Shown here: positions 33,560 to 56,958 of the stretch, piece after piece
How the letters are laid out: each line of letters begins with the position of its first letter
Position numbering within the stretch: the first letter of the stretch is position 1
Assembly (NCBI RefSeq): GCF_036669915.1
Contig: NC_089315.1
Coordinates: 31,196,131 to 31,260,130, forward strand
DNA length: 64,000 bases
Direction of reading: 5' to 3'
From: Pocillopora verrucosa
Taxonomy: Eukaryota; Cnidaria; Anthozoa; Scleractinia; Pocilloporidae
The notes under the pieces: generated by a model
What the model was told of the DNA's origin: nothing
Database searches by the model: none
The model's input: the letters and a program-made list of their open reading frames with translations, nothing else
Translations under genes and position numbers: made by a program

Positions 33560-36500
33560 GAGGCACCCTATAACCAGTCAGTGGACCTATTTAAAGAGAA
33601 AATTGAATATTGAGCTAGCGAAATAATCAGTCGCCATGAGATCAGCCTTCTCCCAGTTTGATCGCTAAGCTTTCTGTGATTCGGGTTATCGAGCAATCAA
33701 AACGACCACTGATGACAGGCCGTGATTGCTATCAAAGTGGGGTGGGGGCGGGGCCTCAAAAATAGAAGTTCGATGTTAACCCTCACGAAGTAGTGATCCA
33801 AAATGATTGGTCGAACAAGATGATGCAACTCAAAAAAATTGTTTACATAGTCAAAAGATGTCAAAGAGTCGTATAAAATCATCATAACTTAGTATGCTCT
33901 TTATATATTATCTGCAATGACCCCTTTAAAAGAAGTTTGTCTTGATTTGAAAGAAACTTATATCGGTTTATTAGATAAAAGATTTAATTCTCTCAAGCGA
34001 ATGAAAACATTTTCATGATACATACCAGAATAATACAAAAAAGTGATGCATACGAAGTACACCGCATAATACAAGAAAAATGCAAATATTCAGGTGACAT
34101 GAGAAATACAATAACAATAATGATAACGGTGATGATAATCATTCTGATGACATGCCGAAAACAGCGGCGTGAAGCTCCAGGAAAGTAGCAGTGATTCCAC
34201 TCACAATCTTTAAACCCATGTCACTGATAGCACGCATTTAATCATTTGCCAACAGTTATCTGAAGTGACTAGCAACACACGTATGCTCAAACATATTTTT
34301 TACCGTCTGTCTGATCAAACCCCTGCGCCTCAAATGATCTATGTCTGAATAATCTATACGTAAACACAATAACATACAAAAAAAAGTATTTTATCATGAC
34401 AATTCTGTAACAATTTATAGGAAAATATCGTGTACCAGGACACACACAAATTAAAAAAATATGTATCAGTGTCCATTTCTACAAACCTCAAAACGAGGTT
34501 ATTTTCTTTATTTACCTTTCGCGCGCTATCCTTCGAAACCTCAGTTTCAGAAACTCCTTATGCAGGCCAATTTGCATCTATCGACTCAGGGGATAAAACC
34601 AATTTATCTTGTATCACCCCCACCGACACGGCACCGCACTTTGTTTGTTTAGAAAGTTACCTCTTTTCCTATTCTGAGCAAATAATAGTTATAGAGCCTG
34701 GATTCACTGCTGTAACTAAGCATCCAAATGTTTCGAGACGAAAGAGTTGCGCGCCTTTAAATAAATACAATGTAATTCATTTTCGTTTCACTGGTCTTTC
34801 ACTGAAACTACCGCTGTCATTTTCCAATTATAATATCTTCATTCCTACAATCCTCATTCGACTCTCTTTGAGCGGGTGCTATCAACCTTTCTACCAGGCC
34901 TCAAGGAAAAAGTAAAAGCATCAGATTGACGAATCAATTTTCAATTTTGGTGCTTGATGGTCGGTTCTTCCTTGCAACATTATATTTTTGTGTTTTTATT
35001 TTCATGCTCGTGGATTTTGGACGCCACTGCAAAGAACTGATGAAATTGTCGTCATTTTTCAGTACCATTCGTCTGATACAAAAAGGATTGTAAAATACAA
35101 TTGTCCAGATGTTCAGGTCTAACGTGGATTCTGAGTTAGATCCGTCCACGAACAGGAAATTGATTCCTTTAGGTTACCGTTTGATATTGATTCTTTTGTT
35201 GAATAATTACAAAGAAAACTAACAAAAGCAATTCGCGATGCTTTTGTTTACGTTAATGGCTTTTCTCTTATCTTAATCATGAACGTTAAAATACAGGCCT
35301 AAATTGAGTTTTCTGGAATTAATGTTGACAGTTAGTGTCTAAATCAATTTAATGATGACAGTTTTATCAATAGAAGCTCCACGTCAAAAAAAAGGTACTT
35401 AAAGACATAATTTTGTAATGATAATAATCTGCTTTGAAATCATACTCTGTTTTAATTTTTTTCGTGATCTAACACCTTATGGACCCTTATGGTCAAACAA
35501 TTATCAGGAGAACGTGCGAAATCTTTTCATGAGTGTTTCTGCCCTCAAATTAATTTTGTTTGAGGTGCGAAACTTTTTTAATTATTCTTAGAAAAAAACT
35601 GAAAATAACAACAAGCCGTAAGCCAGGGCGATGATAAACTGAAAAACTGGAGACAAGACACAAGCAGAGGTAAGGTGCAGATGACTCAACGTTTTACTAC
35701 ATTGTGCGTGGCTCAGTGAGAGATTTCTGCTCGTAACAGAAGGTTGTGGTCGGTTCGTAACCGATTAGTCATTACATCCTTTTTTTCCTCTCTTTATTAA
35801 GACGACAACATGTCCTATACCTAAATATAACGTTGAAAAGGACTACATTTCGAGGTAAAGTTTGTTTAATTTCGAGACAATTTATAAAGTCGAGCAAATT
35901 TTTACTTCTACCCTTTTGCATTCAGTTAAAGAACATTCTCGCTCAGTAAAAATCATTGAAAATACGTGTTCTTAGGCATATCAGCTCAAAGAAAAAGAAA
36001 TCGAATGGAGAAGTTATGGAGTTGTAAGTGCTTTTTTTACCGGCCAGAAAAATCTCATCATATTGAACTTTCAATCGTCATGAATGCATCAGATTTGTTA
36101 ATTTCTTCTCTGTTTGCTGTCTACCTCGGTTCCGTTACGTCGATCGTGCCAAGAACTGTATTCATTGCTGTTCTTTCAACTACGCACGAAGCAGAATCCC
36201 TTTCTTTTCAGTGTAATCAAATGAGGAAATATTACACCTTTGCTTTGAGCTGAGCCGAAAAGTTGGCGGGGATGCATCTTCACTAAATTCACAGTCGTTT
36301 AAGCCTTTTTCAAAAACGTAAATTGAAGCTTATGTCTAGAACAGCTCGCATACGGCCGAGACACTCAACGAAAAGGTTTCGGGTGTTATCTCTAAATATC
36401 TTCTGGAAATCATTTAGTTCATCTTTTCGCCCTGAGATTTACTAAATGTGTCGTAACTGAGTCAATAATCGCGCTGACCCTACTCCCTTCGTAGTTTGAT

Positions 36501-37198
36501 TAACTTTGGGTCCATGCAAGCTTTATTGTCACATTATTGTCGCTTGTCACATTATAAAAGTACTTTGCTTAAAACCGGAAAGTTTGATAAGAATGGTCAC
36601 TAAAAAATATAAATTAAGGTGGACCTTGATGCATTCAGTCAGAAGTTCGGGCGAATAAGCAAATAAACTTTTTGCTCAGAAGGACCCAAGCCATTAGCAA
36701 AAATAAATGAGAGCCGGAGAAACAATGCTTCCTTGCTTGAGCCAGCACAACTGACTTATGGACCCAAATAATCCCTTTTTATAAGACATAAAGTTGTTTG
36801 CATTACAGTTAACATGTTCTCATAACATCTTTAAAGCTTTTTTCTACCAAAATATATATGTAATTGTGGTTACACGTCTTCGCTCTTACATGAACTTCAA
36901 ACTCTCAACACTGTAGACAACGTCGAGAATGTTGGCAATTTATAACGTCAGTGATTCGTGTTGATTTTCACTTTCATTACCATCTTAAAACCATTTACTC
37001 CATGAATTCATGAACTGTAAATTTATGGTAAGGGGTGCTATGCGTAAAAATTCGTCTACTCATTTCTTTTCATCTCACGCGCTCACCTTAATTTCTTTGC
37101 AGGCATCTGTTTTGAAGATCTTTGAAGATGTCCAAAACGTGTTAACCTATAGAGATAAGATGCTCTATTTACCCAATTCCTGCCAGAGATAGTTATCC
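33560..37198. other. Intergenic region, nuclear receptor to class C GPCR
   Basis: About 3.6 kb without a supported gene. A 161-codon frame at 34430-34915 and a 95-codon frame at 35966-36253 have no domain features and atypical composition. Nothing else recognised. Confidence 0.5.
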
Positions 37199-39865
37199 AT
37201 GGATTGCCATTTGGAGAACATGATATCGTCACTTTTTTTACTTAGCTGTATCTTATTGTCTTTATCCCATTCAATTTCGGAACAGTTGCAACACATTACT
37301 AGCACAAGCATACCAGGTTTCGAAACTAGCAACGTAACCCTTGGTGGCTTGTTTTTCCTTCATTACAAAGGCACTGACAATGAGGACTGCGGTGATTTTA
37401 ATGCCCCTGGATTAGGTCACGCTCAAGCAATGATATTCGCCATAGAAAAGATAAACAACGACTCGAGTTTGCTTCCAAACATAACACTGGGCTATGACAT
37501 ACATGACTACTGTGAGAGTGCTGCGCTTGCAATGAAATCCACTTATCAGTTTGTCAAAGGTAGCGACTCACACTACGCATGCTCACAGGAAGCTATCAGG
37601 GCACTTGCAAGGAATAAAACAGCGACGCATTCTTCGAGTCCAATTGTTTCTCTGATTGGGCCAGCTGACTCCGGCAGCTCCGTCCTAGTTGGAAGCTTGC
37701 TTAAAGTCGCCGGTATACCAGCTGTCAGTTATGCTGCTACGAGTGAAGAACTAAGCTCGCCGTTCTACAAAAACTTTTATAGAACAGTGCCATCGGACAA
37801 GCAGCAGGCAAGTGCAATGGCGGATCTGTTTGAATACTTTGATTGGAGTTACATTGCCACAGTAGCTGTTGATGATTCGTATGGCAGATATGGAGTGTGG
37901 GCACTTGAAAAGGAGTCCTTCATAAGGAAGTCATTTTGCTTAGCTCTCTCTGAATACATTCCTCGTTTAAACTACATGAACAAAATTAAAGTCATAGTCA
38001 GCAAACTAAAGAGGCGCTCAAATGTCAGAGTGGTTGTTCTTTGGTTGTTTGGCGGCTATGGACGAACTTTCATTCACGAAGTGGAGAACCAGAATTTACT
38101 CGATCGCACCTGGATTTTAAGTGACGCCCTCGCATCAGAACAACCAAACCACATTCAATCACTATTCAGTGTCCTGGATGGGGCCTTGGGCATTCAGCCA
38201 TTTTATCATCACAATGAAGAATTCAAATCTTATTTGGCAACAATTACTCCGAAGGACATGATTACGAAACGTACGTCTCAATGGTGGGAAAAAGTTTGGA
38301 CGAAAGAGTTCAATTGCTCCATAAAAAAATCGCTTGAACTCCGTGCGTGTGGAGAGAATGCGACTCTGACTCAAAATGTAGTTCAAAAGCTCTACGACAC
38401 TTTTCTTCCTTATGTAATCGAGGCAGTTTATGCGGTTGCGCATGCTCTCCACATGATGTATTTATGCAGGGAACCTCATGGTCTACTCCCAGAGGGGAGA
38501 TGTCCTCAAATTCATCCATCAGTGAGGCCGCTGGATGTTGATCAGTACCTGAGGAACGTTTCTTTTAATGGCATTATGGGAAAATTTCTATTTGATGAGT
38601 CAGGGGACCCCGTGACCTCATCCTATGGAGTTATTAACTTTCATAGACACGAAGAGGGAGGGGTTACACAAAATGTCAAACAAATCATCGGATCTTGGAA
38701 TAGGAGTTCCAGAGTAAGACTTCAGCTTGAAGTCGATAAGATCAAATGGAGTAGGAAGTCTTCAAATGCGAGTGTTCCACCCACATCAGCTTGTTCCGTG
38801 ATATGTCCTCCAGGCACTGTGCAGTCTGTTACAACTGCATGCTGCTGGGAATGTGCAAGATGCCCTCTGGGCTCTGTTAATCCAGACTCTGGGTCTAGAA
38901 ATTGCACAGAATGTCCTGCGGGTCAGAGGTCAAATGAAAATCGTACAGAGTGCGAAGATCTACCGATAGTTAACATCCAACTGACAGACACTACAGGTTA
39001 CCTAGTCACTGGTTTTATAGTTTTCGGTGTGCTAATTACGATATTTTCGTCCCTTGTTCTATTGAGACATCGAGAGACACCGCTCGTGAAAGCTTCAAGC
39101 CGTGAACTAAGCGCAATCTTATTGTTGTCCATCACCATGTTCTTCGCTCAAACGTTCCTAAGTATCATGCAACCTACTGCTCTAACTTGCCGTTTAGCTT
39201 ACTGCTTGAACTACAGTGCGCTCGGTACGTGTGTTGCGACACTCATGATTAAAACTCTTCGTATTCTAAGTGCTTTCCGTGATGATTTCATCGGCAAACG
39301 AATGAAGCAGTACATTCTGACGATAAAAGTTCAAGCCACCTTGGTTTTTTTGTTGAACTCGGTTGTATTTTTTCTGTTGACTTTTTGGCTTTTTCTGGAC
39401 GCTCCCTTTATGACACGAGTTATACAACGAGGCGAGTACATTTTTCTGACTTGTCGCCCACACAGTTCTTCTTTGGGCTTCAGCTTGCATATCGCAATCA
39501 ACGGCTACCTCGTTTTGATATCTGCTATCTGCACCATTCATGCTTTCAAAGTGAGAAAGTTACCTGAAAACTTCAACGAAGCGAGGTACATCGGTTTTGC
39601 AATGTACATTCTCCTTCTTTCCACCATAGCTTACTTCCCAGTGGACTTTGCAGGCCTAGAAAGCCAAAGTGTAACCATCGTGACTTGTGTAACTACACTT
39701 GTGAGCTCGTATGGCTTGTTGGGATGTATGTTTGCTCCTAAGTTGTATGTGATTCTGGTTCATCCGGAACAAAACACGACGGCAGCTGTCAGATGCCAGG
39801 TGTCAGACTACACTTTTAGGCAATCATTACCATCCCAATCACGCAATGGAGAGGGAATTACTTAG
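37199..39865 (+). CDS. Class C GPCR, calcium-sensing-receptor-like
   Basis: Intronless 888-residue receptor. An N-terminal hydrophobic segment (~8-25) is a signal peptide. The Venus-flytrap domain (~35-500) matches the CaSR/GPRC6A/taste-receptor group: LGHAQAMIFAIEKIN, LPNITLGYDIHDYC, GPADSGSSV, PAVSYAATSEEL, QASAMADLFEYFDW. A nine-cysteine linker (~525-580, CSVICPPGT to RTEC) joins it to seven helices (~597-850) with ETPLVKASSREL after TM1, KLPENFNEARY in loop 3 and SSYGLLGCMFAPKLY in TM7. The SYAATS stretch keeps the serine/threonine positions that contact amino-acid ligands in the family, so amino-acid or cation sensing is plausible but unproven. The single-exon structure differs from vertebrate CaSR and suggests retroposition or lineage-specific expansion. 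A broken paralog lies 7 kb upstream. Confidence 0.9.
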   Translation: MDCHLENMISSLFLLSCILLSLSHSISEQLQHITSTSIPGFETSNVTLGGLFFLHYKGTDNEDCGDFNAPGLGHAQAMIFAIEKINNDSSLLPNITLGYDIHDYCESAALAMKSTYQFVKGSDSHYACSQEAIRALARNKTATHSSSPIVSLIGPADSGSSVLVGSLLKVAGIPAVSYAATSEELSSPFYKNFYRTVPSDKQQASAMADLFEYFDWSYIATVAVDDSYGRYGVWALEKESFIRKSFCLALSEYIPRLNYMNKIKVIVSKLKRRSNVRVVVLWLFGGYGRTFIHEVENQNLLDRTWILSDALASEQPNHIQSLFSVLDGALGIQPFYHHNEEFKSYLATITPKDMITKRTSQWWEKVWTKEFNCSIKKSLELRACGENATLTQNVVQKLYDTFLPYVIEAVYAVAHALHMMYLCREPHGLLPEGRCPQIHPSVRPLDVDQYLRNVSFNGIMGKFLFDESGDPVTSSYGVINFHRHEEGGVTQNVKQIIGSWNRSSRVRLQLEVDKIKWSRKSSNASVPPTSACSVICPPGTVQSVTTACCWECARCPLGSVNPDSGSRNCTECPAGQRSNENRTECEDLPIVNIQLTDTTGYLVTGFIVFGVLITIFSSLVLLRHRETPLVKASSRELSAILLLSITMFFAQTFLSIMQPTALTCRLAYCLNYSALGTCVATLMIKTLRILSAFRDDFIGKRMKQYILTIKVQATLVFLLNSVVFFLLTFWLFLDAPFMTRVIQRGEYIFLTCRPHSSSLGFSLHIAINGYLVLISAICTIHAFKVRKLPENFNEARYIGFAMYILLLSTIAYFPVDFAGLESQSVTIVTCVTTLVSSYGLLGCMFAPKLYVILVHPEQNTTAAVRCQVSDYTFRQSLPSQSRNGEGIT

Positions 39866-41185
39866 TGGAGCTAGGAGCCCTGGTGCCAAACTAAAAAGAG
39901 GCATATTTACCTTTTCTGACAAAATAGAAATGAACACAGATAAAGTAATGATAAAAGGGTGTATTCTAGTCTGGATGGATTAGCTACAGAAGCTTGTGAT
40001 TTCGTCCTAAGTTCGCCCACCCTTACAGTATTCTTGTGTCTGAACGGGAATGGACTGGGACGAGCAGGAAGTAAGAGGTCTCATTAATCATCAGTCAAAT
40101 CTTATTCTGTTGCATGTATTCTTAATGAGGAAATGAAGTCTTAAAATTGTCATTTTATCGGCACTCATTTCTAGTTAGCTTTAGAGGAGTAAGATAAATT
40201 ATCGGTAGTCATTTTCGTTCACTTCTTGTTATTTACGAGGAAATTAGATTTGAAGTTCCCTTTTTCGCGGCCGTAAAACCGTCGGCTCAAAAGGATTATC
40301 AGCGGTTGAATGTGACGTCTGTGGTGTGGAAATAAAACACTCATCTCAATTGCAAATGCTGCTTAGCAGCGCATATTATGTGCAAATTTTACATTTGTAG
40401 GTCTCTATTTCACAAATATGGGTGGCTTATAACCCTTCCAGTTATTCTCCAAGCGAAGAAGGCATCGAGGAAACAGAAGCTGCGATTGATTATTTTACGA
40501 GAGTCGGAAACACTGAATGAATGGTGTCTTTGGAGAGGACATTGCGAAGCTATCTTACGGCTGACGAATGTTTTTGTTGTCCAGAGTTGAAGGACATTCA
40601 ATCTAGATCTTAAGCACCCAGAGCTTTTTCCCACACATTTCTACAAAATCAGCCCAGTTATAAACTCACCTTCAAATTCGTAAGACTCAACCATTTTTAA
40701 ACTTAAGGAACAAAAAATTACGGCGAAACACACTTCGACAACAAATTATAAGTGAGTTATCATACCCTTCACGTCACATTGCTCTTGGTCCAAAGAGTAT
40801 AGAAAGTTGCACCATTACGAAAGGTTTTCCCAACAAAATTTATTTTAGCCATGCAAAGACCAAATAAATAAATAAAATAAAATAAAGAACAAACAAAAAA
40901 AGAGAAAATCAGGTAACCAAACAAATTCCTATTTTAGATTAATTTCTAATGCACAAGTTCAAAGCGGCCTGATTGTTCGCAAAGCGAAGAAACATCTGAA
41001 GACTCACTTCATAACAATGACTAAAATGAACATTAGTTGCATTTCTTGAATTATCCTTCCTCTTGAATCTGTGGCGTAAATATTGGTTTATTCACCTCCT
41101 GTTTGGACGAGTACAAACGGCTTGAACGGCCTAGTCGAATAAAATAAATAATTTATTTGGTTTTCATTGTTGATAAAATCAACAC
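39866..41185. other. Intergenic region, class C GPCR to bZIP gene
   Basis: Contains the GPCR 3' UTR with AATAAA at 40331. No coding exon recognised; short frames at 40378-40634 overlap on both strands and lack family features. Confidence 0.5.
40331..40336 (+). terminator. Possible polyadenylation signal of class C GPCR
   Basis: AATAAA about 465 bp after the stop codon on the coding strand. Confidence 0.4.
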
Positions 41186-41260
41186 ATGATTGGTCAAAAA
41201 TGACATCACAAACTAAACTTACGCGGCCTGTGATTGGTTCATGTTGACGTAAGTGAAGAA
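41186..41260 (+). promoter_or_regulatory. CCAAT-box cluster, likely bZIP promoter
   Basis: Two inverted CCAAT boxes (ATTGG at 41189 and 41233) lie 44 bp apart, followed by TGACGTAA at 41244, an ATF/CREB-type half site. A second CRE-like GACGTCAC lies at 41507. The arrangement suggests a promoter some 350 bp before the bZIP start; the transcription start was not located. Confidence 0.4.
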
Positions 41261-41515
41261 TTATAGCACAACTATTGCACCACCATCTGAATAAAGAGTG
41301 CAATAACTTCACAAATTTTATCTTCAATTTTGTTTTTCCTTGTGAGGTACGTCGAGGAAATTTTACGTCTTCGTCGGGTTTGGTCTGCGTTAGATCGACA
41401 GCGTTGGCGCCGCTTTTAGACGAGTCGGCGCTCGAAAACATTCTCTACAAAGTTCAGGCTTAAGCCACACAACGGCAGTTTCGACTGTTAACGAATCTCT
41501 ATTTCAGACGTCACA

Positions 41516-41719
41516 ATGCTTAGTAAGTTCGCTGTCGCAGAAATCTTCAACATGGTACATTCCGAAGGATCCTTACCTCGAAAAAATCGACCGCATGGAA
41601 AGCGGCTCGATCGAAGTAGAGGAAAAAAATCGATACATCGGCAAGAAGGAAACGAAAATGGAAACACACGAAAACAATGGAAACAAACCCTGGACTCTGA
41701 ATTCATGCGGCCTGTTTGA
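41516..41719 (+). promoter_or_regulatory. Overlapping upstream ORF of the bZIP gene
   Basis: An ATG at 41516 opens a 67-codon frame ending at 41719, out of frame with the bZIP start codon at 41595 and overlapping it by 125 nt. Ribosomes starting here cannot translate the bZIP protein, the arrangement that makes vertebrate ATF4 depend on eIF2 phosphorylation. A three-codon ORF (ATG at 41241, stop ending 41252) lies upstream, but may be outside the transcript. Confidence 0.5.
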
Positions 41720-43124
41720 TGATCTACAAAATGGTAAGGTTTGAATAGTTTTATCTTGAAAGGCAGTGATTTCTTCTGAAAAGTATCGAACAAAGACAAA
41801 GTATTGAAGTTAAGCTGTAAATTTCTTTGTTGCCGGCATACCTCTGTCCATCAGTCAAGTCGTAACTCCTCTTGAAAGCAAAACTTAATCGCAGCTGTAA
41901 AGTTAATTTACCATCTCATTCGTGTCAAACAATTCTTAACGTTTTCTGTTTTCGTTTCTAGATAAATTGGAAACATTGGAGGACACTGGAAGCTTACATC
42001 AGATTGATGCTGAAGATAACGAGTTCATTGCCCTCGAGCTCCTTGATGAGTTGAACGCCAAACCATCAGAAACAGCAAAATATCCAATAGAAAGTTTATT
42101 GGACTTTTGTGAGTCACCAGGCGGTATGGACAATCCTTTCTTCGAGCAATACCTTGATATCGACGACCTGTTTCCAGATCTCCCACATCTTGACACAATG
42201 GATCTAGGGTTCGGAGTGGAGCATACATTGCCAGTCTCCACTTCAGACATCTGCCAGTCAGATGTAGTGAGGATGGAGACTGCTGGAACTACTGAGTACT
42301 CAGATGTGGCTTCCCCTGGTAGTGATGCAATTGATGCTGTCTCACTAGGTAGTGATTCTGAGGTCTTCTCATCTGCTGGAGACTTGACTGACATGGCACT
42401 CTCCCCTGAGAGTGTAGTAGATGTTGTGTCTCTGGAAGAGGATTGCAAAAGTCTTCTAATGTGTACTCATCAACTTACCTCTGATTCTAACGGAGAAAAA
42501 ATGGCTGATACAGCTGCAGAAGAAATCACAGTCATCCAAACATCAGATGCACTGACTCTTCTCACTCAAGAGCTGTTACAGTCTTCTGTTAGCATTGTGC
42601 CTGTAGCTTCTCCAACGTCGGTTGAGAATGTGGCCAGTAGCTCTGAAAATATTTCAACTGTGACTGTGGACATTGCTGACATTTTTTCTCTTTCTGATGA
42701 TCTTGGACATGCACACAATGTTAGTTTGCCAAGTGAAGGTGGTGTTTGTACAGTTAGTCAAGAAAGCAGTGCTCATGTTCAATCTAATCGGAAAAGAAAG
42801 AGAGTTAATTCTGCTGATGTTTGTAAATCACCATCTAAGAAAGTAAAATATGAGAATTTAGACAAGGAGAGCGATTATGATGAATTTATGAGCATTTCCA
42901 GTACTCTTGACAAACAAACAGTGAGACGATTAAAGAATAACATTGCTTCAAAACATGCTCGTGCTGCCAGAAGGCAGAAAGAACAAGATCTGTTCCAACA
43001 AGAGGAGGAACTTGAGAAAAGTAATGCAGAACTGCGCAAGCAGGTGCAAGAATTAGAACAGCTTACAACTACATTAAGGAAAGTTCTTGTTGCGAAATTG
43101 AGTGGGGTTAATTGTCCAGCATAA
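41595..43124 (+). CDS. bZIP transcription factor (ATF4/XBP1/C-EBP-like, unassigned)
   Basis: Two exons, 41595-41733 and 41962-43124, 1,302 nt, 433 residues. The C-terminal bZIP has basic region RRLKNNIASKHARAARR (~368-384) and a zipper with leucines at 390, 397, 404, 411 and 418. The N-terminal ~300 residues are acidic and serine-rich (FEQYLDIDDLFPDLP, SLGSDSEVFS), typical of a transactivation and phosphodegron region; a nuclear-localisation-like RKRKR lies before the bZIP. The basic-region spacing K-N-x-x-A-x-x-x-A-R resembles XBP1, whereas the gene layout (overlapping uORF) resembles ATF4, so the subfamily is left open. The start was chosen as the first in-frame ATG; the frame is open further upstream without a Met. 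AATAAA follows at 43373. It converges with SMC5. Confidence 0.8.
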
Positions 43125-43372
43125 AGAAAACATACTAGTTCTTCAAGGTCCTACCAGTTTTAAAAAAAAAATGTGGAAAAAGTATTAGAAATACAAACTA
43201 AAAAAAAAAGTTGAGTATAATTAATCATATCCATTGGCATATGTAGTCAAGAGGATCAGGCAGCTGTGTATGACATGGGACAGACTTAATCTTTTGTACT
43301 TATTTGTATCTTTAATCTTGTTAGTTAATCGAGAATTGCTGTTTGTATTTTATCAAGGCCTCAAGAAAAGTG

Positions 43373-43378
43373 AATAAA
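43373..43378 (+). terminator. Polyadenylation signal of the bZIP gene
   Basis: AATAAA 249 bp after the bZIP stop codon, preceded by AT-rich 3' UTR. Confidence 0.65.
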
Positions 43379-43661
43379 CCATTTAACACACTGTATTTCT
43401 TTTGAGTCCACATCTCAATCTGCTATCAAAAAAGTATTGTCCATAAACCTTAGACAAACTAAGACTAGAGACAAATCATAACCACTAATCCCAATGAAAG
43501 AACCATGACAGTGTTCAGTTCAGTTTTCAAAGGACACTATAGGCATCTACAGTACTGTAACACTATCACTAGTGGGAAAAAAGAGAAATTAGTGCAAGTA
43601 CAAACAATCCCATGTACAAATCCCAACTCGGAACAGCAAAACTGTTTTAAATTTCCAACAC

Positions 43662-43667
43662 TTTATT
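43662..43667 (-). terminator. Possible polyadenylation signal of SMC5
   Basis: AATAAA on the minus strand about 400 bp past the SMC5 stop. With the bZIP signal at 43373 it leaves about 280 bp between the two convergent transcripts. Confidence 0.45.
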
Positions 43668-44065
43668 CATAGGTACTATTTAATTTGCACCTCATAGCAA
43701 AGTGAGTAACTAAGGCTGTAAGATACATTTGCTGACTCCTTTACAGCAGCAATGCACCAGAATATACCAAATTCCTTTCTGTGGAAAACAGGACAGCCAA
43801 ACTAACATTAAGAATGACAACACAAAATGTGTATTTATATGCAAATAAAGGAAAAGAGAATTTCTGCATAACCACTCACACTTTATGGCAGGTTCATTAC
43901 CCAATACAATTTTGTAACCTTTAACCATCTCTGATTTTGGCATCAATCATTCTTTCATAATAACAAAAACAAATAATTCCAAGCTGTGAATATCAATTCT
44001 CTGAAAAGTCAACAGCAGAATGATGTATCTTCAGTGGCCCTACATCAAACCCAATACAATGATAT

Positions 44066-56395
<12,330 letters not shown>

Positions 56396-56958
56396 TTTAG
56401 TGAAATTTCCCGCGAAATGTGTTTTTTGCATACGGGATTTTGTATTCCCAAATATAGAAAAATATTCCATATTTGGAGTACTCTAGAGGTACGAAGTTGC
56501 GGAAAGATATGCAGATCTTTCTTGGAAACAAGAAGCATTCACGGTGTCTCTGGGTAATCCATAATAATATAGCCGATGATATGATGCTGATCTTCCATTT
56601 TCAGTCGAAAGCTGTGCCCAGACAGAGAGGGAAAAAGGATTCCTGGAAGATGTGCATAGATTAATACGCTATGAGCAAAGGTAAACATAGTTTTCGCAGA
56701 AAATGCGGAAACGTGACAAAACATGCTAATATAATGCTGAAAGTCTTAATAACAGCTGTTTTTGCTCTCCTTCGAGTGTTGATGATTTTGTTAGGACCTG
56801 ATCTTTGATGCTCCTTTGCGTCCACCTTTTAATCTCGAAGTGAAGCGCTTTGTCTGCTTTCGTGAACGTAAGAATTAGTTATCGTGTGCGTTTCCTGACA
56901 CTCCATTGCAATTGATGACAAATATGAGGGATTCACGATCGATCCAGATCGAAGCAAT
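56396..56958. promoter_or_regulatory. Bidirectional promoter, SMC5 / LRRK-like gene
   Basis: The start codons of SMC5 (minus) and the LRRK-family gene (plus) lie 563 bp apart, head to head, with no gene between, so both 5' UTRs and promoters must fit here. No TATA box assigned. Confidence 0.65.

Noticed and set aside
34430..34915. 161-codon plus-strand frame
   Set aside because: No start context, domain, membrane pattern or splice partner; AT-rich chance frame.
35966..36253. 95-codon plus-strand frame
   Set aside because: No family resemblance and no supporting signals.
42940..43060. IRE1-type (XBP1-like) unconventional splice hairpins in the bZIP gene
   Set aside because: Some CTGC/GCAG motifs occur, but I could not identify a pair of CNGCNGN seven-base loops with the proper stems and spacing.
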